DNA of 64,000 bases. It comes from Allobranchiibius huperziae. GTDB taxonomy: Bacteria; Actinomycetota; Actinomycetes; Actinomycetales; Dermatophilaceae. The translations under genes were made by a program, and so were the position numbers. Below the pieces are notes generated by a model. That model worked only from the letters and a program-made list of their open reading frames with translations. It had not been told where the DNA came from and ran no database searches. How positions within the stretch are numbered: position 1 is the first letter of the stretch; every line of letters starts with the position of its first letter. Positions 1-7,350 of the stretch are shown here, piece after piece. The stretch lies in contig NZ_JACCFW010000001.1 of the NCBI RefSeq assembly GCF_013410455.1, positions 3,240,929-3,304,928 of the forward strand, given 5' to 3'.

Positions 1-34
1 ATGCGCGACGGGGCACATCTGCCCCATCGCGCAT
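1..34 (-). terminator. Hairpin downstream of the ABC permease
   Basis: Two arms, ATGCGCGA at 1-8 and TCGCGCAT at 27-34, flank an inner GGGGCA/TGCCCC pair with a CATC loop, broken only by one C.A mismatch. It lies 35 bases beyond the stop of the permease gene, so it probably ends that operon. The window edge hides any U-tract on the minus strand. Confidence 0.5.
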
Positions 35-68
35 GGCGAAATTCAACGGGTGCGGACAACCGCGTGGC

Positions 69-1535
69 TCAGGCCGCGCGCAGCTCCGCCAGATCGGTAC
101 TACGGCGCAGGAAGAGCAGTGACACGAGCGTCACCGCTGCGGCAAGGAGCAGAGCGCCTCCCGCCACTGTGGCGAGGGCCGCCCATGGCACCGGAATGGC
201 CTCGATCACGGGGCGGTAGTCGATCTGTCCGGCGCCGCCCGCCGGGACGGGAGTGGAGGGGACGTAGACGGTTGCGCTGGATCCGTAGACACCGCGCGCG
301 GCGAGCACTCCCGTCGTTGTGGCGATCAGGACGGTCGGGACCAGGGGGGCGACCATCTCCAGCAGCGTCGCGGTGGCGAGCGTTCGACGCGGGACGCCCG
401 AGGCGACCAGGGCCGCCAGAGTGCGCCGTCGGGCGACCACTCCCTCCGCGGCGACCACCAGGAGGCCCGCCACCGCGATGGCGATCGCGACAGCCAGGAC
501 GACGTCCACCAGGTCGAACGCGTTGGCGTAGAAGGGGTCGTCGTTGCCGGCGGTGCGGAGCAGGAAGTCGGCGCGCACACCCTGCGCTGCCGCTCCGATC
601 AGCACCGAGACGACGACGGCGGCGCAGGCCCGGCTGGCGGTGAAGGGCGCGGCCACCATTCGGCGACAGGCGATGAGTGCCGCGGGCCGACGCGCATGTG
701 CAGCTCCCAGCCTTCCGAGGTGGAGCGCGCACGCTGCCGACCCGAGCACCAGGCCGATTCCGGTGCAGAGGAAGAACGCCGTGATCAGAAGCAGGAAAGC
801 ACCCTGGCTTCCGTAAAGACGCGCTGGAATCGCCGACCAACCGATCAGACCGATCGCGCCGATCAGGAAGACGATGACGGGAGCGATGGCGGGCGGTCGG
901 TGGATCACCCGGCGGATCACTCCGAACGGCGTGAGCGCCGTACGCCGCAGCGCGAGGAGCCCGAGCAGGGACGCACCGGCCGGCACCGCCAGAAGCACCA
1001 TGACGAGCAAGACGGGGTGTGGCAGGACGTCCGTGGGGAGCAGGTGGGCATGGTCGGCAGTCTGCTCACCCATCTGAAACCCCCTGCCGGATCCGCCGGT
1101 CGAGAACCATCGATGGATCACGAGATACGCCGACGCGGCCACCACCGAGCCCAGGGCGGCAGCGCAGCAGACCTCGAGCGCGAGGACGGTGCGAACGTCC
1201 CGTGGCGTGCCACCGGCCATCCTCATCGCGGCCAGCCGCCGGTCGCGGGCCGGCGCACCGACGCGGCTGCACTGCCCCACGAAGGACAGACTCAGAGCGC
1301 TGATCGCGATCATCGCCACCACCACTCCCGGGTGCAGACCGGGCTCGGACAGCAGCTTGGTGGTGTAGGGCCCGTCGTGCGGTCCGATGCTGATTACTGC
1401 CGCCGCGAGCAGCAGCACGAATGACGCGAAGGCCGAGCCGACCGCGGTGAGCACGATGCGCAGCGCGTCTGCCCGGCCGCCGCGCAGAGCGAGCCGCAGA
1501 AGGCTTGCGAACCGTGGCCCGCGCGCGGAGGTCAC
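69..1535 (-). CDS. FtsX-type ABC transporter permease
   Basis: A 488-residue integral membrane protein with a short cytoplasmic N-terminus, a first membrane helix near residues 28-50 and further clusters of hydrophobic helices, the last near residues 450-475. The layout fits the FtsX/MacB permease superfamily (MacB_PCD/FtsX domains), which moves lipids, peptides or drugs rather than importing nutrients. Its ATG overlaps the stop of the upstream ATPase (ATGA, 1532-1535), so the two are translationally coupled. The PadR regulator at the head of the operon suggests export of a toxic compound, but the substrate cannot be read from sequence. Confidence 0.85.
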   Translation of the reverse strand: MTSARGPRFASLLRLALRGGRADALRIVLTAVGSAFASFVLLLAAAVISIGPHDGPYTTKLLSEPGLHPGVVVAMIAISALSLSFVGQCSRVGAPARDRRLAAMRMAGGTPRDVRTVLALEVCCAAALGSVVAASAYLVIHRWFSTGGSGRGFQMGEQTADHAHLLPTDVLPHPVLLVMVLLAVPAGASLLGLLALRRTALTPFGVIRRVIHRPPAIAPVIVFLIGAIGLIGWSAIPARLYGSQGAFLLLITAFFLCTGIGLVLGSAACALHLGRLGAAHARRPAALIACRRMVAAPFTASRACAAVVVSVLIGAAAQGVRADFLLRTAGNDDPFYANAFDLVDVVLAVAIAIAVAGLLVVAAEGVVARRRTLAALVASGVPRRTLATATLLEMVAPLVPTVLIATTTGVLAARGVYGSSATVYVPSTPVPAGGAGQIDYRPVIEAIPVPWAALATVAGGALLLAAAVTLVSLLFLRRSTDLAELRAA

Positions 1536-2266
1536 GACGCCTCCCCACCGATCACCACGTGCGCCGCGTCGACGGCGCCGTCGTAGCCGTCGATCTGTCC
1601 GTCGCGCAGTTGGATCTCGCGATCGCCGTACGCCGCGACCCGGGCGTCGTGCGTGACCAGGACGACGCTGGTGCCCGCCTCCCGCACGACACGGCTCATC
1701 TGGGTCATCACCTGCTCGCCGTTCAGGCTGTCCAGCGCGCCGGTCGGCTCATCGGCGAAGAGCACCTGCGGCTCGGTGACCATGGCCCGCGCCACCGCGA
1801 CCCGTTGGGCCTGCCCGCCGGACATCTCCGTCGGTCGCGTGCGGGCCAGCCCGACGACCTCGAACCGCTCCAGCCATGTCGTCGCCGCAGCCATCGCGGC
1901 CCCGCGACGCGATCCGTCGAGCAGAAGCGGTAGCGCCACGTTCTCGATGGCTGTGAGCTCGGGCACCAACTGGCCGAACTGGAAGAGCACCCCGAAATCA
2001 CGCCGCCGCAGGCGAGACCTCTCGGCCTCGCTCTCCATGCTGATCCGGCGCTCCTCATAGAACACCTCACCGGCATCCGGTCGCACGACACCGGCGAGGC
2101 ACATGAGCAACGTGGACTTGCCTGAGCCGGACGGCCCCGTGACCGCGAGGATCTCGCCACGCCCGAGCTGCAGGCTCACCCCCTTCAGCGCGGGGTTGCG
2201 GCCGTACGACGCGACGAGCGAGCGGGCGCTCAATACTGGCGCCTGCGAGCTGGGTTCGGACCTCAT
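1532..2266 (-). CDS. ABC transporter ATP-binding protein (MacB/LolD type)
   Basis: A 244-residue nucleotide-binding subunit. Walker A is GPSGSGKS near residues 39-46, the Q-loop is in LFQFGQ, the signature is MSGGQ near residue 148, and Walker B is VLFADEPTGALDS followed by the H-loop VTHD. The LFADEPTGALD form is typical of the MacB/LolD/FtsE branch that partners FtsX-type permeases, which matches the next gene. Start and stop overlap both neighbours by 4 nt (ATGA), making padR-ATPase-permease one transcription unit. Confidence 0.93.
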   Translation of the reverse strand: MRSEPSSQAPVLSARSLVASYGRNPALKGVSLQLGRGEILAVTGPSGSGKSTLLMCLAGVVRPDAGEVFYEERRISMESEAERSRLRRRDFGVLFQFGQLVPELTAIENVALPLLLDGSRRGAAMAAATTWLERFEVVGLARTRPTEMSGGQAQRVAVARAMVTEPQVLFADEPTGALDSLNGEQVMTQMSRVVREAGTSVVLVTHDARVAAYGDREIQLRDGQIDGYDGAVDAAHVVIGGEAS

Positions 2267-2799
2267 GCGTGCATCTCCTTGGTGAGGGCGGTGACCCGCT
2301 GCAGGGCGGTGTCCATCCAGCGCAGGTCGGCGTCCAGATGGGAGAGGGCGTAATCGGCGCCGAGCACCTCGTCCAGGGACGACGCAGGATCGACCTTGAT
2401 CTTGGTGAAGTGCCGCATCCGTCGCAGGTGCGCCTCGCGCTGCCGGAGCAGGTACGCCGTCGCCTGCTGCTCGCTCGTCGCGAGGATGGCGATGGTGACC
2501 TTCGTCGCGAGCGGGTTGCTCACGAACGCGAACGGCTCTTCGACCCGATCCAGCCAGCTCTGCAGCTCGGCGGCACCGGCCGCTGTGACGGCGTAGACGG
2601 TCCGGTCCGGTCCGTCGACGCGCTGCACCGCCACGGGCTCGATGAACCCCTGGCGGTGCAAGCGCTCCAACGTGGCGTAGACCTGCCCGAACGCGAGCGG
2701 TTTCGCTGTCGGGAAACGGTCGTCGTACCCACGCTTCAGGTCATAGCCGTGCTGCTTCCCCCTGCTGAGCAGCCCCAGAAGTACATGACCCGTCGACAT
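2263..2799 (-). CDS. PadR family transcriptional regulator
   Basis: A 178-residue PadR protein. The N-terminal winged helix (GHVLLGLLSRGKQHGYDLKR, then QVYATLERLHRQGFI and the VYAVTAAG wing) occupies residues 3-78. The rest is an alpha-helical dimerisation domain of the Vir_act_alpha_C kind. PadR proteins usually repress an adjacent exporter and are released by the exported ligand. The perfect inverted repeat touching its start codon and the coupled ABC genes downstream fit autoregulation. No ribosome-binding site fits between operator and ATG, so the mRNA is probably leaderless. Confidence 0.92.
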   Translation of the reverse strand: MSTGHVLLGLLSRGKQHGYDLKRGYDDRFPTAKPLAFGQVYATLERLHRQGFIEPVAVQRVDGPDRTVYAVTAAGAAELQSWLDRVEEPFAFVSNPLATKVTIAILATSEQQATAYLLRQREAHLRRMRHFTKIKVDPASSLDEVLGADYALSHLDADLRWMDTALQRVTALTKEMHA

Positions 2800-2834
2800 T
2801 GACGTATCTATTCACACAGTGAATAGATACGTCA
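2800..2834. promoter_or_regulatory. PadR operator overlapping the operon promoter
   Basis: TGACGTATCTATTCAC (2800-2815) and GTGAATAGATACGTCA (2819-2834) form a perfect 16-bp inverted repeat with a 3-nt spacer. It is AT-rich against a 70% GC background and abuts the padR ATG (2799). On the minus strand it also contains TTGACG (-35-like, with base 2835) and TAGATA (-10-like), so a bound dimer would cover the promoter. Operator function is inferred from position and symmetry. Confidence 0.85.
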
Positions 2835-2854
2835 AGGGTCGACGATTTCGCCAT

Positions 2855-2874
2855 GCACGGCGAGGCAGCCGTGC
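2855..2874 (-). terminator. Short GC hairpin after the DoxX-like gene
   Basis: GCACGGC (2855-2861) and GCCGTGC (2868-2874) with a 6-nt loop lie about 28 bases past the stop of the minus-strand gene at 2903. There is no U-run, so termination is plausible but weakly supported. Confidence 0.4.
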
Positions 2875-2902
2875 CCCGTCGCGCATGTCCAAAAAGAAGG
2901 GG

Positions 2903-3322
2903 TCAGCGGTTGCGCTCGGGCAGACCTGCTGCCCACAGGGCCGCGGCGACGAGGGCCGGCTGGCCGAAGAGACGAAGAAGTCGCTTGGTGTCGGTGTCGA
3001 GTCCGAACGCGTCGGTGCGTTCGACGTACTGCGCGATGTTGCCGGGGAAGATCACGACATAGAACGCCGCGAGCGCGAGCCCGGTCTGACGTCGCTGCTC
3101 CGGCAGCAGGAGCATCGCCAGACCCAGACTGATCTCGACCACGCCGGATCCGAGCACGACCAGGTCCTGATCCATCGGGAACCAGTCGGGCACCTGCGCC
3201 TTGAACTCGCGGCGGGCGAAGGTCAGATGGGAGGTGCCCGCCAGCGTCATCACACCGCCCAGGACCCGCCTGGTCACCGTCTGCGAGGTCGTGGCCGGGC
3301 GCGAGGTCGACAAGGAGAACAT
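2903..3322 (-). CDS. DoxX-like membrane protein
   Basis: A 139-residue protein with about four hydrophobic helices: VLGGVMTLAGTSHL, VVLGSGVVEISLGLAMLL, LALAAFYVVIFPGNIA and ALVAAALWAAGLP. Size and helix pattern fit DoxX/DoxD-like proteins; the LTFARREF and FPGNIAQYVERTDAFGLDTD segments recall the DoxX-related subgroup often next to oxidoreductases. The function is unknown, although the wider family is linked to thiosulfate or redox metabolism. The start at 3322 is preferred because the upstream extension is Arg/Pro-rich and TACGCT sits 6 nt before this ATG (leaderless pattern). Confidence 0.65.
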   Translation of the reverse strand: MFSLSTSRPATTSQTVTRRVLGGVMTLAGTSHLTFARREFKAQVPDWFPMDQDLVVLGSGVVEISLGLAMLLLPEQRRQTGLALAAFYVVIFPGNIAQYVERTDAFGLDTDTKRLLRLFGQPALVAAALWAAGLPERNR

Positions 3323-3400
3323 TCCGCCAGCGTAGGGACTTGCGCGGGGTGGCGTCAGTGGTCGCGCACCGGCAAGGCCGCGGATTCGTCCTGGCACAAC

Positions 3401-3430
3401 ACGACGCCCCAGGTGTCCCTGGGGCGTCGT
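3401..3430 (-). terminator. Strong hairpin ending the repeat-protein gene
   Basis: ACGACGCCCCAGG (3401-3413) and its exact complement (3418-3430) enclose a 4-nt loop. It lies 39 bases past the stop of the minus-strand gene at 3469. The following minus-strand bases (GTTGTG) are only weakly U-rich. Confidence 0.7.
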
Positions 3431-3468
3431 GATCAATTCACGTGTGGTGCACGCGGTGCACCCACGCG

Positions 3469-4953
3469 CTACCGGTGTGCGGGCGGCTCGCCGGTCTCGC
3501 CGTCCCGCAGATGTGTGCGTTCGCCGGTCTCCTCGTCCCAGACGGGACGCTCACCGGCATCCTCCTGCTGGAACTCGGTGCCCTGACCCTCCAGGTGCGA
3601 CGGCTGACCAGAGGTCTCATCCCGATACGGGTCTTGCTGGCCGGTGCCCTGACCCTCCAGGTGCGACGGCTGACCCGACGCCTCATCCCCATACGGGTCC
3701 TGCGGGCCCGCACCCTGCTCACCGAACGCGGTGCGCTCACCGGCGCCCTGACCCTCCAGGTGCGACGGCTGACCCGACGCCTCATCCCCATACGGGTCCT
3801 GCGGGCCCGCACCCTGCTCACCGAACGCGGTGCGCTCACCGGCGCCCTGACCCTCCAGGTGCGACGGCTGACCAGAGGCCTCATCCCCGTAGGGAGCCTG
3901 CTGGCCGGTGCCCTGCTCACCGAACGCGGTGCGCTCACCGGTGCCCTGACCCTCCAGGTGCGACGGCTGACCCGACGCCTCATCCCCATACGGGGCCTGC
4001 TGGCCGGTGCCCTGCTCACCGAACGCGGTGCGCTCACCGGCGCCCTGACCCTCCAGGTGCGACGGCTGACCCGACGCCTCATCCCCATACGGGTCCTGCT
4101 GGCCCGCACCCTGCTCACCGAACGCCGTGCGCTCACCAGCGCCCTGACCCTCCAGGTGCGACGGCTGACCAGAGGCCTCATCCCTGTAGGGGTCCTGCTG
4201 GCCGGTGCCCTGCTCACCGAACGCGGTGCGCTCACCGGCGCCCTGACCCTCCAGGTGCGACGGCTGACCCGACGCCTCGCCCCCATAGGGAGCCTGCTGG
4301 CCCGCACCCTGCTCACCGAACGCGGCACTCTCGCCGGTGCCCTCGTGACCGACCTGAGAAGGCTGGCCGGTCGCCTCGTCCTCGTAGTGGGTCCCGCCGG
4401 TGGGAACCGGCCTGGCGTCCGCATCCGAACCATCCTCGTGAAGGGGCGCCGCCGCGCTCGCGCCACGGTCGTCCTCTGCGGCCTGTCGGGCGGGCTCGTC
4501 GGAAGAGGAGGTCTGTCCGGCTACGGCCGCGGCGCCCGCGGTGTTGCGTGTGGTGTCCTCGTCGTTGCGCTTGTCATCGCCCACCCGGTTGCCGGCGCGG
4601 TCGGTCTGCACGTCGGGGTCGACCTTGTCAGCCCTGCGCAGCGTCTCATCGTGCTCGCGGTGGACGGCCGCCGCGGCCTCCTGCTCGTGCCGCGCCTCGG
4701 TCTCCAGCTCCTGGGCGCGCTGCTCCTGTGCATCCGCCGTGGCGCGGGCATCCTGCGCGGTCTCCGTCGCGGTCTGCGCACGATCGTCGGCCCTGGCCAC
4801 CGTGGCCTGACCGCGCTCTGCACGGTCACGCAGGTGGTGCGCCTCGCGTCGATGTGCCCGCTTGCGCGACCTGCTCATGACCGCGCCGATCACGGCAAGA
4901 ACGACGACCACCACGACCACCGCAATGATGATCCACCAGATCTTCGAATTCAT
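3469..4953 (-). CDS. Membrane-anchored protein with 33-residue tandem repeats
   Basis: A 494-residue protein. Residues 5-26 are one hydrophobic helix, followed by a basic patch (RSRKRAHRR) that places the rest in the cytoplasm. Residues 38-112 are an Ala/Glu/Arg/Gln heptad-rich coiled-coil candidate and 113-200 an acidic linker. Residues 203-455 are near-identical 33-residue repeats rich in Gly, Gln and Glu (core GEQGAGQQDPYGDEASGQ), with a charged non-repeated tail. GGAGGA upstream of the ATG supports this strand and start. The 99-bp DNA repeat keeps other frames open, but those give Leu/Arg-rich repeats without a sensible start. No family was recognised; a structural or stress-related, disordered protein is a guess. 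Confidence 0.8.
   Translation of the reverse strand: MNSKIWWIIIAVVVVVVVLAVIGAVMSRSRKRAHRREAHHLRDRAERGQATVARADDRAQTATETAQDARATADAQEQRAQELETEARHEQEAAAAVHREHDETLRRADKVDPDVQTDRAGNRVGDDKRNDEDTTRNTAGAAAVAGQTSSSDEPARQAAEDDRGASAAAPLHEDGSDADARPVPTGGTHYEDEATGQPSQVGHEGTGESAAFGEQGAGQQAPYGGEASGQPSHLEGQGAGERTAFGEQGTGQQDPYRDEASGQPSHLEGQGAGERTAFGEQGAGQQDPYGDEASGQPSHLEGQGAGERTAFGEQGTGQQAPYGDEASGQPSHLEGQGTGERTAFGEQGTGQQAPYGDEASGQPSHLEGQGAGERTAFGEQGAGPQDPYGDEASGQPSHLEGQGAGERTAFGEQGAGPQDPYGDEASGQPSHLEGQGTGQQDPYRDETSGQPSHLEGQGTEFQQEDAGERPVWDEETGERTHLRDGETGEPPAHR
3589..4347. repeat. 99-bp in-frame tandem repeat array
   Basis: Six nearly identical 99-bp units lie at 3655-4248. They are flanked by one degenerate unit (about 4249-4347) and one shortened unit (about 3589-3654) that lost 33 bp. 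Units differ by a few bases that toggle Ala/Thr and Asp/Ala/Gly/Arg at fixed positions. Because the unit is a multiple of three, copy-number change would preserve the reading frame. Confidence 0.93.
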
Positions 4954-5078
4954 ATTGAGTGATCCTCCTACGTAGGGGTCGATCGGGCCTGCCGTTCGAA
5001 ACTAGTGGGTAGGCGACGTCGGGCGCACTTATGCGATCGATGCAGTGGCGGCGTTCGTGCCGCGCCGGAGCATCACAA

Positions 5079-5109
5079 CGCCCCGCGGTCGACGTGCGAC
5101 CGCGGGGCG
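5079..5109 (-). terminator. Hairpin ending the S53 protease gene
   Basis: CGCCCCGCGGTCG (5079-5091) pairs with CGACCGCGGGGCG (5097-5109) around a 5-nt loop. It lies 12 bases past the protease stop at 5121. Minus-strand downstream bases begin TTGTGATG, a poor U-tract. No other gene-like signal lies between 4954 and 5120 apart from the upstream region of the repeat protein. Confidence 0.7.
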
Positions 5110-5120
5110 AAGTGGATGGA

Positions 5121-6317
5121 TCAGAAAGCGGAGGTGCCGTTCGGGGTACCGAGACCGGTCGGGCCGTCCCAGCCGCTCTGCGCGGAGCAGTAGTAGGAGC
5201 AGGACCCGTTGCTACCGCTCGTCACGTCGAACAGACCCGAGGTGTGGGCGTAGGGAAGGGTGTTCGCGTAGCCCGCAGTGTTGCCGGACAGCGCGTAGAC
5301 CGAGGCGACGATCGGCGAGGACAGCGACGTGCCGCCGTACTGCGCCCACGAGGACGAGGTCGAGCTGGTGGGCGCGTAGACCGCGAGACCCGTGTTGGGG
5401 TCGGCGACCGCCGACACGTCCGCCATGGCACGGCCGGAGCAGTGCGTGACGGCCGAGTTCTGGCCGCTCGGAGCGGTGTTCAGCGTGGTGCAACCCGAAC
5501 CGGCGCCGCTCCATGCGGACTCGGTCCAGCCACGGGTGTTGGACGCGGTGTAGAGCGAGGTCCCGCCGACCGCGGTGACGTAGTGCGAGGACGCGGGGTA
5601 GCTGGCGCCCTGGTAGCCGTCGTCACCTGTGGAAGCCGTGACCGCGATGCCGGGGTGGTTGTAGTACTTGCCGTAGGTGGAGTCGGAGCTGTCGCCGCCG
5701 CCGTAGCTGTTGGAGATCGCGACGACACCGGACTTCTTCGCGGCGGTGTTGACCGCCGTGCCGAGGTTGGCGTTGGAGGCCGAGCTGGCCTGAACGAGGA
5801 GGATCTTGCAGTCGGGGCACGCGGCCGACACGGCGTCGAGGTCGAGCGCCTGCTCCTGGTCCCAGCCCACGTCGGTGCTGGGGAGGGAGGTCGTGCTGCC
5901 GGACTGGTTCTCGATCGTGAGGCAGCCGTTGGCCTTCGTGCACGACGACAGACCGAACTGGCTGCGGTAGACGCCCAGGTCGCGCTCGGCGTTCGGGTAG
6001 CCGTATGCGTCGACGATGGCCACCGTGCGGCCGCCCGAGTTCAGACCGGCGAGCTTGTACGCGCTGCGGATGTCGGTCGGGGTCTTGCCGGAGATGGCCC
6101 TCGGGGTGATCGAACGGCCGGCGGCGTTGACCGCGGCACCCTTGGTGTTCTCCAGCTTCACCGCGAAGCAGGTGGCGTAGCCCTTGGCGACCTTCTGCGT
6201 ACACGAATGTGCTTGCTGCACACCGGATCCGGCTGCAGACGCAGATGGGGTGAGGGCGCCGGTGAGCGCCGAGGCGGATGCCAGGGCGAGCGCGGCGATA
6301 ACGGGGGACTTGCGCAT
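5121..6317 (-). CDS. Secreted sedolisin-type serine-carboxyl protease (S53)
   Basis: A 398-residue exported protease. Residues 1-29 are a Sec signal peptide (MRKS, hydrophobic core, ASA cleavage region). The catalytic domain begins near residue 75. The sedolisin E-xxx-D pair is in QEQALDLD (E155, D159), the oxyanion-hole Asp in STGDDG (about D232), and the nucleophile in GGTSLSSP (S331). The C-terminal FDVTSGSNG and GWDGPTGLGTPNG segments match the family's calcium site. The family normally has a propeptide of about 180 residues; here only some 45 residues separate signal and catalytic domain, so activation may differ. AGGAGAT before the ATG supports this start. Confidence 0.88.
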   Translation of the reverse strand: MRKSPVIAALALASASALTGALTPSASAAGSGVQQAHSCTQKVAKGYATCFAVKLENTKGAAVNAAGRSITPRAISGKTPTDIRSAYKLAGLNSGGRTVAIVDAYGYPNAERDLGVYRSQFGLSSCTKANGCLTIENQSGSTTSLPSTDVGWDQEQALDLDAVSAACPDCKILLVQASSASNANLGTAVNTAAKKSGVVAISNSYGGGDSSDSTYGKYYNHPGIAVTASTGDDGYQGASYPASSHYVTAVGGTSLYTASNTRGWTESAWSGAGSGCTTLNTAPSGQNSAVTHCSGRAMADVSAVADPNTGLAVYAPTSSTSSSWAQYGGTSLSSPIVASVYALSGNTAGYANTLPYAHTSGLFDVTSGSNGSCSYYCSAQSGWDGPTGLGTPNGTSAF

Positions 6318-6555
6318 TCGGGATCTCCTTGTTGCGAGGCCGTGCCGGGAATAACCGGCGAGCCGCAGCTTCTCGGGCCCCTCCACCGAGAACAAGAGTC
6401 GACTACATCTCTGCACACTACTTAGAGAACCTCTTGACCAGATCCATAGGGAATTCCCAGGAAAGTCCGTGATCTGGTCCAACCGTGAATGAAATGAAGC
6501 GGATTCGCTGATGCCCGCTCCAGGCGGCCGGACGGCTTCTCGTACCGTGCCCCGT

Positions 6556-7350
6556 ATGACGTCCGCCGCCTCGGTGCCTGCCTTCTACACATCTCTCGGG
6601 GCGGGGCACTACCGGCCGAGCATCTCGGTGCAGGGCGCCTGGCGCCCCGACGAGCAGCACATGGCGCCGGTGAGCGGGCTGATCACGGAGGAGCTGATCC
6701 GGCACGAGCCGCGCGAGGGCATGCGCATCGCCCGGCTCAGCTTCGAGATCCTGGGGCTCATCCCGCTGCAGGACCTGCACATCGAGGTGCGCACCCTGCG
6801 CCCGGGGCGCACGATCGAGCTGCTGGAGGCCGACCTGACGATCGGCGGCCGCACCATCGTGCGGGCGCGGGCCTGGCGTCTGCAGCTCAGCGACACCGCC
6901 GATGTCGAGGGCAGCGAACTGCCCGCCATGCCGGCCCCGCAGGACTGCCTCGCCTACGCCGAGGGGGGCGCCGAGTGGCAGGGCGCGTTCATCGCGTCGC
7001 TGGAGTGGCGCACAGCGTCCGACGGGCGCGAAGGCCGCCGTGGGGTGTGGGTGCGAAGTGCCGCCGCGCTTCTGGAGGACGAACCGGCCGACCCGATGTC
7101 GTCATTCGTGATGCTCGTCGACGCCGCGAACGGCAGCGCCACCCGGATGCGACCCACGCAGATGATGTTCCCGAACGTCGACCTGGGCATCCACCTGGTC
7201 CGCGCTCCCGATCCCGCGTGGGTGGGACTGGACACTGCGGTGACCTTCGGCGCGGACGGGGTGGGACTGACCTCCACCACCCTCAACGACGTCGCCGGGC
7301 CCGTCGGTCGCGCTGAACAGATCCTCACGGTGCGGCACTTCCCCAGCTGA
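6556..7350 (+). CDS. Thioesterase-family (double hotdog) protein
   Basis: A 264-residue protein resembling actinobacterial acyl-CoA thioesterase-like proteins built from two hotdog folds. An N-terminal half (FYTSLGAGHYRPS ... GLIPLQDLHIEVRTLRPGRTIELLEADL) carries the hotdog strand pattern, and the C-terminal half (MMFPNVDLGIHLVRAPDPAWVGLDTAVTFGADGVGL) repeats it. It may hydrolyse an acyl-CoA, but no substrate can be assigned. TACCGT ends 7 nt before the ATG at 6556, suggesting a leaderless transcript. Its last 249 bp are antisense to the end of the PAP2 gene. Confidence 0.78.
   Translation: MTSAASVPAFYTSLGAGHYRPSISVQGAWRPDEQHMAPVSGLITEELIRHEPREGMRIARLSFEILGLIPLQDLHIEVRTLRPGRTIELLEADLTIGGRTIVRARAWRLQLSDTADVEGSELPAMPAPQDCLAYAEGGAEWQGAFIASLEWRTASDGREGRRGVWVRSAAALLEDEPADPMSSFVMLVDAANGSATRMRPTQMMFPNVDLGIHLVRAPDPAWVGLDTAVTFGADGVGLTSTTLNDVAGPVGRAEQILTVRHFPS

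Noticed and set aside
3589-4347. Repeat array as a possible CRISPR
   Set aside because: The units are contiguous, 99 bp long, without unique spacers, and encode an in-frame repeat protein. No cas genes are present.
3442-4962. A 506-codon plus-strand frame through the 99-bp repeats with Leu/Arg-rich translation
   Set aside because: It arises because the 99-bp unit keeps several frames open. It lacks a ribosome-binding site, a sensible start or a signal peptide, whereas the minus-strand frame has GGAGGA, a membrane anchor and a coiled coil.
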